Assembly: GCA_026989405.1 (NCBI GenBank)
Contig: JALSJL010000058.1
Coordinates: 1-5,686 of the forward strand
DNA: 5,686 nucleotides
Reading direction: 5' to 3'
DNA from: Marinosulfonomonas sp.
GTDB taxonomy: Bacteria > Pseudomonadota > Alphaproteobacteria > Rhodobacterales > Rhodobacteraceae
This document shows, piece after piece, positions 4,257 through 5,686 of the stretch (positions within the stretch are counted from its first letter, which is position 1; each line of letters starts with the position of its first letter). The notes under the pieces were generated by a model. It saw only the letters and a program-made list of their open reading frames with translations. It was not told where the DNA came from and ran no database searches. The position numbers and the translations under genes were made by a program.

Positions 4257-5686
4257 CCGCGCAGCACCCCGCCGGTGGCTTTCGCCACCTTCTCGACGAT
4301 CTTTTGCGACACCGCCTCGATGTCCTTGTCGGTGAGCGTCGCCTCGGTCGGTTGCAGGCGCACGGTGATTGCCAGCGATTTCTTGCCCTCGCCCATCTGG
4401 GCTTCGGCCTTGGCACCGGTGAATTCGTCGAACAGCTGCACGGTCTCGATCAGCTTCTTGTCGGCGCCGGCAGCGGCGTTCACCACGTTGATCGATTCCA
4501 CCCCGGCATCCACCACGAAGGCGAAATCGCGTTCCACCGCCTGCAGGTCGTTCAGCACCAGCGCCGGGCGGGTGGCGGTTTTCGCCTTGGGAAACGGCAC
4601 GCGTTCGGGGAAGACGGTGAAGGCCACGGCGGGGCCTTTCACGTCCAGCGCTTTTAGCACCTTGGGGTGCACCTCGCCAAACACCGCCAGGATGTTTTTC
4701 GGCCCCAGCCCGATCTGGCCCGAGCGCCCAGGGTGCCACCAGGCGGGCGCATTGCGCAGAACCTGCGCTTTCGCCGGCGCGCCGATGGCGCCCAGCACGG
4801 CCTGCGCATCAGCCTTGGCGTCATAAAGGTCCACCGGGCGGCGCGAGCCGTGCGGATCGCGCGGCGCGGCATGGCCGACCAGCAGGCCCGCGACCTGCAC
4901 CTGTTCCTCGCCCGGTTCGCCGCCAAGAAAGGCGGGGCCGACCTCGAAGAGCGCCATGTCCATGAAACCGCGCGCCTGGTTGCGGGCGGCGGCCTGCAGC
5001 AGGCCCGCCAGCAGGTCGGGGCGCATGTGGCTCATCTCGGATGAAATGGGGTTTTCCAGCATGGTGGCGTCCGCCCCGCCGCCGAACAGCTCGGCGCTGG
5101 CCTTGTCGATGAAGCTGTAGGTCACGCATTCGTGGTAACCGAGCGCCGCGGCCATGCGGCGCGCCTTGCCCTCGCGTTTCTGCATGCGGGTCAGGATCGG
5201 GCGCAGGACGCCGGGCTCGGGGCGGGCCATCGGCTTGCCCTGCAGCCTGGTCAGCGAGGCGATGCGCGCGACCTCTTCGACAAGGTCGGCCTCGCCCTGC
5301 ACATCGGGGCGCCAGCTGGGCACATGGGCCATGTCGCCTTCCAGCCGGAAGCCGAGCGCTTCCAGCGTGCGGCGTTGTTCATCGGCCGGGATGTCCATGC
5401 CGACCAGCGATTGCACGCGCTCGGTGTCGAGCCGGTAGGCGCGCGCCACGTCCGGCACCTCGCCGGCACGCACCACCTCGGACGGCTCGCCGCCGCACAG
5501 GTCGAGCACCATCTGCGTCGCCAGGTCCAGCCCCGGCGCGTTGTAGAGCGGATCGACGCCGCGCTCGAAACGGTAGCGCGCATCGGTGTTGATCTTCAGC
5601 GCGCGCCCGGTGCGCGCGATCTGGATCGGATCCCACAGCGCGGCCTCAAGGAAAACATCGGTGGTTTCACCGGTCACGCCCGTGGG
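4253..5686 (-). CDS. pheT: Phenylalanyl-tRNA synthetase beta subunit, C-terminal 477 residues (5' end outside window)
   Basis: The frame is open to the window edge (PTGVTGETTDVFLEAALWDP), so the start lies beyond 5686; the GTG at 5677 is not the real start. Bacterial PheT has about 800 residues, so roughly the last 60% is seen. With PheS it forms the alpha2-beta2 enzyme that charges tRNA-Phe; PheT supplies editing and tRNA recognition. Visible in order (residue 1 = codon at 5686): the end of the B3/B4 editing region with 'DARYRFERGVDP' (about 35-46); the B5 domain (about 83-150) with 'PSWRPDVQGEADLVEEVARI'; the catalytic-like core (about 160-370) with 'ENPISSEMSHMRPDLLAGLL', 'MALFEVG' and 'FGEVHPKVLKALDV'; and the C-terminal FDX-ACB anticodon-binding domain (about 373-477) with 'VERDFAFVVD' and 'KKSLAITVRLQP'. 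The stop is TAG at 4255-4253. No damage is seen in the visible part. No intrinsic terminator follows, only the short element at 4212-4251. Confidence 0.97.
   Translation of the reverse strand, partial: PTGVTGETTDVFLEAALWDPIQIARTGRALKINTDARYRFERGVDPLYNAPGLDLATQMVLDLCGGEPSEVVRAGEVPDVARAYRLDTERVQSLVGMDIPADEQRRTLEALGFRLEGDMAHVPSWRPDVQGEADLVEEVARIASLTRLQGKPMARPEPGVLRPILTRMQKREGKARRMAAALGYHECVTYSFIDKASAELFGGGADATMLENPISSEMSHMRPDLLAGLLQAAARNQARGFMDMALFEVGPAFLGGEPGEEQVQVAGLLVGHAAPRDPHGSRRPVDLYDAKADAQAVLGAIGAPAKAQVLRNAPAWWHPGRSGQIGLGPKNILAVFGEVHPKVLKALDVKGPAVAFTVFPERVPFPKAKTATRPALVLNDLQAVERDFAFVVDAGVESINVVNAAAGADKKLIETVQLFDEFTGAKAEAQMGEGKKSLAITVRLQPTEATLTDKDIEAVSQKIVEKVAKATGGVLRG

Noticed and set aside
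3821..4657. 278-codon + strand frame over the LysR remnant and the pheT 3' end
   Set aside because: It is out of frame with the LysR similarity and antisense to pheT; the composition is typical of a shadow.
4113..4739. 208-codon - strand frame inside pheT
   Set aside because: It is a different frame from the well-matched PheT protein and rich in Arg, Gly and Ala; a shadow.
1..5686. CRISPR array, insertion sequence, tRNA/rRNA, toxin-antitoxin or defence genes
   Set aside because: I looked on both strands and saw no regularly spaced repeats, transposase-like protein, terminal inverted repeats, tRNA-like cloverleaf or small two-gene toxin-antitoxin layout.

Overview
The window looks like ordinary chromosomal DNA from an alphaproteobacterium, most likely of the Rhodobacterales/Roseobacter group. 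This rests on the high GC content with strongly GC-biased third codon positions, on protein sequences that resemble that group (PheT, MscL, YtoQ, the Lrp-ald pair), and on a short gene-end sequence downstream of pheT that I recall from many Rhodobacteraceae genomes. The lineage call is recognition from memory, not a search result.

Layout, left to right. (1) Positions 1-642, + strand: the 3' end of a gene for a TbpB-like beta-barrel surface or secreted protein, cut by the window edge. (2) Positions 668-702: a strong bidirectional intrinsic terminator between that gene and the convergent regulator gene. (3) Positions 726-1187, - strand: an Lrp/AsnC-family regulator, divergent from (4) ald, alanine dehydrogenase, at 1318-2436 on the + strand. 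The 130-bp gap between them is the shared control region. (5) mscL at 2623-3003 on the - strand, with its own terminator at 2571-2599. (6) A ytoQ-family gene at 3155-3613 on the - strand. (7) A headless LysR-type regulator remnant on the + strand, about 3756-4256, which keeps only the C-terminal half of the effector-binding domain. (8) The C-terminal 477 codons of pheT (phenylalanyl-tRNA synthetase beta subunit) on the - strand, 4253 to the window edge. Its stop codon overlaps the stop of the LysR remnant in a shared CTAG.

How the genes relate: the regulator and ald form a familiar module in which an Lrp/AsnC protein senses an amino acid, probably alanine, and controls its oxidative deamination to pyruvate and ammonia. 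The other genes are independent housekeeping or stress functions: osmotic safety valve, aminoacyl-tRNA synthesis, and an uncharacterised nucleoside-deoxyribosyltransferase-like protein. There is no stretch above 300 bp without a gene.

I found no convincing new multi-gene system. The most interesting points are the decayed LysR gene ending inside the pheT stop codon, the possible dispersed gene-end element just behind pheT, and the layout of the Lrp-ald control region.
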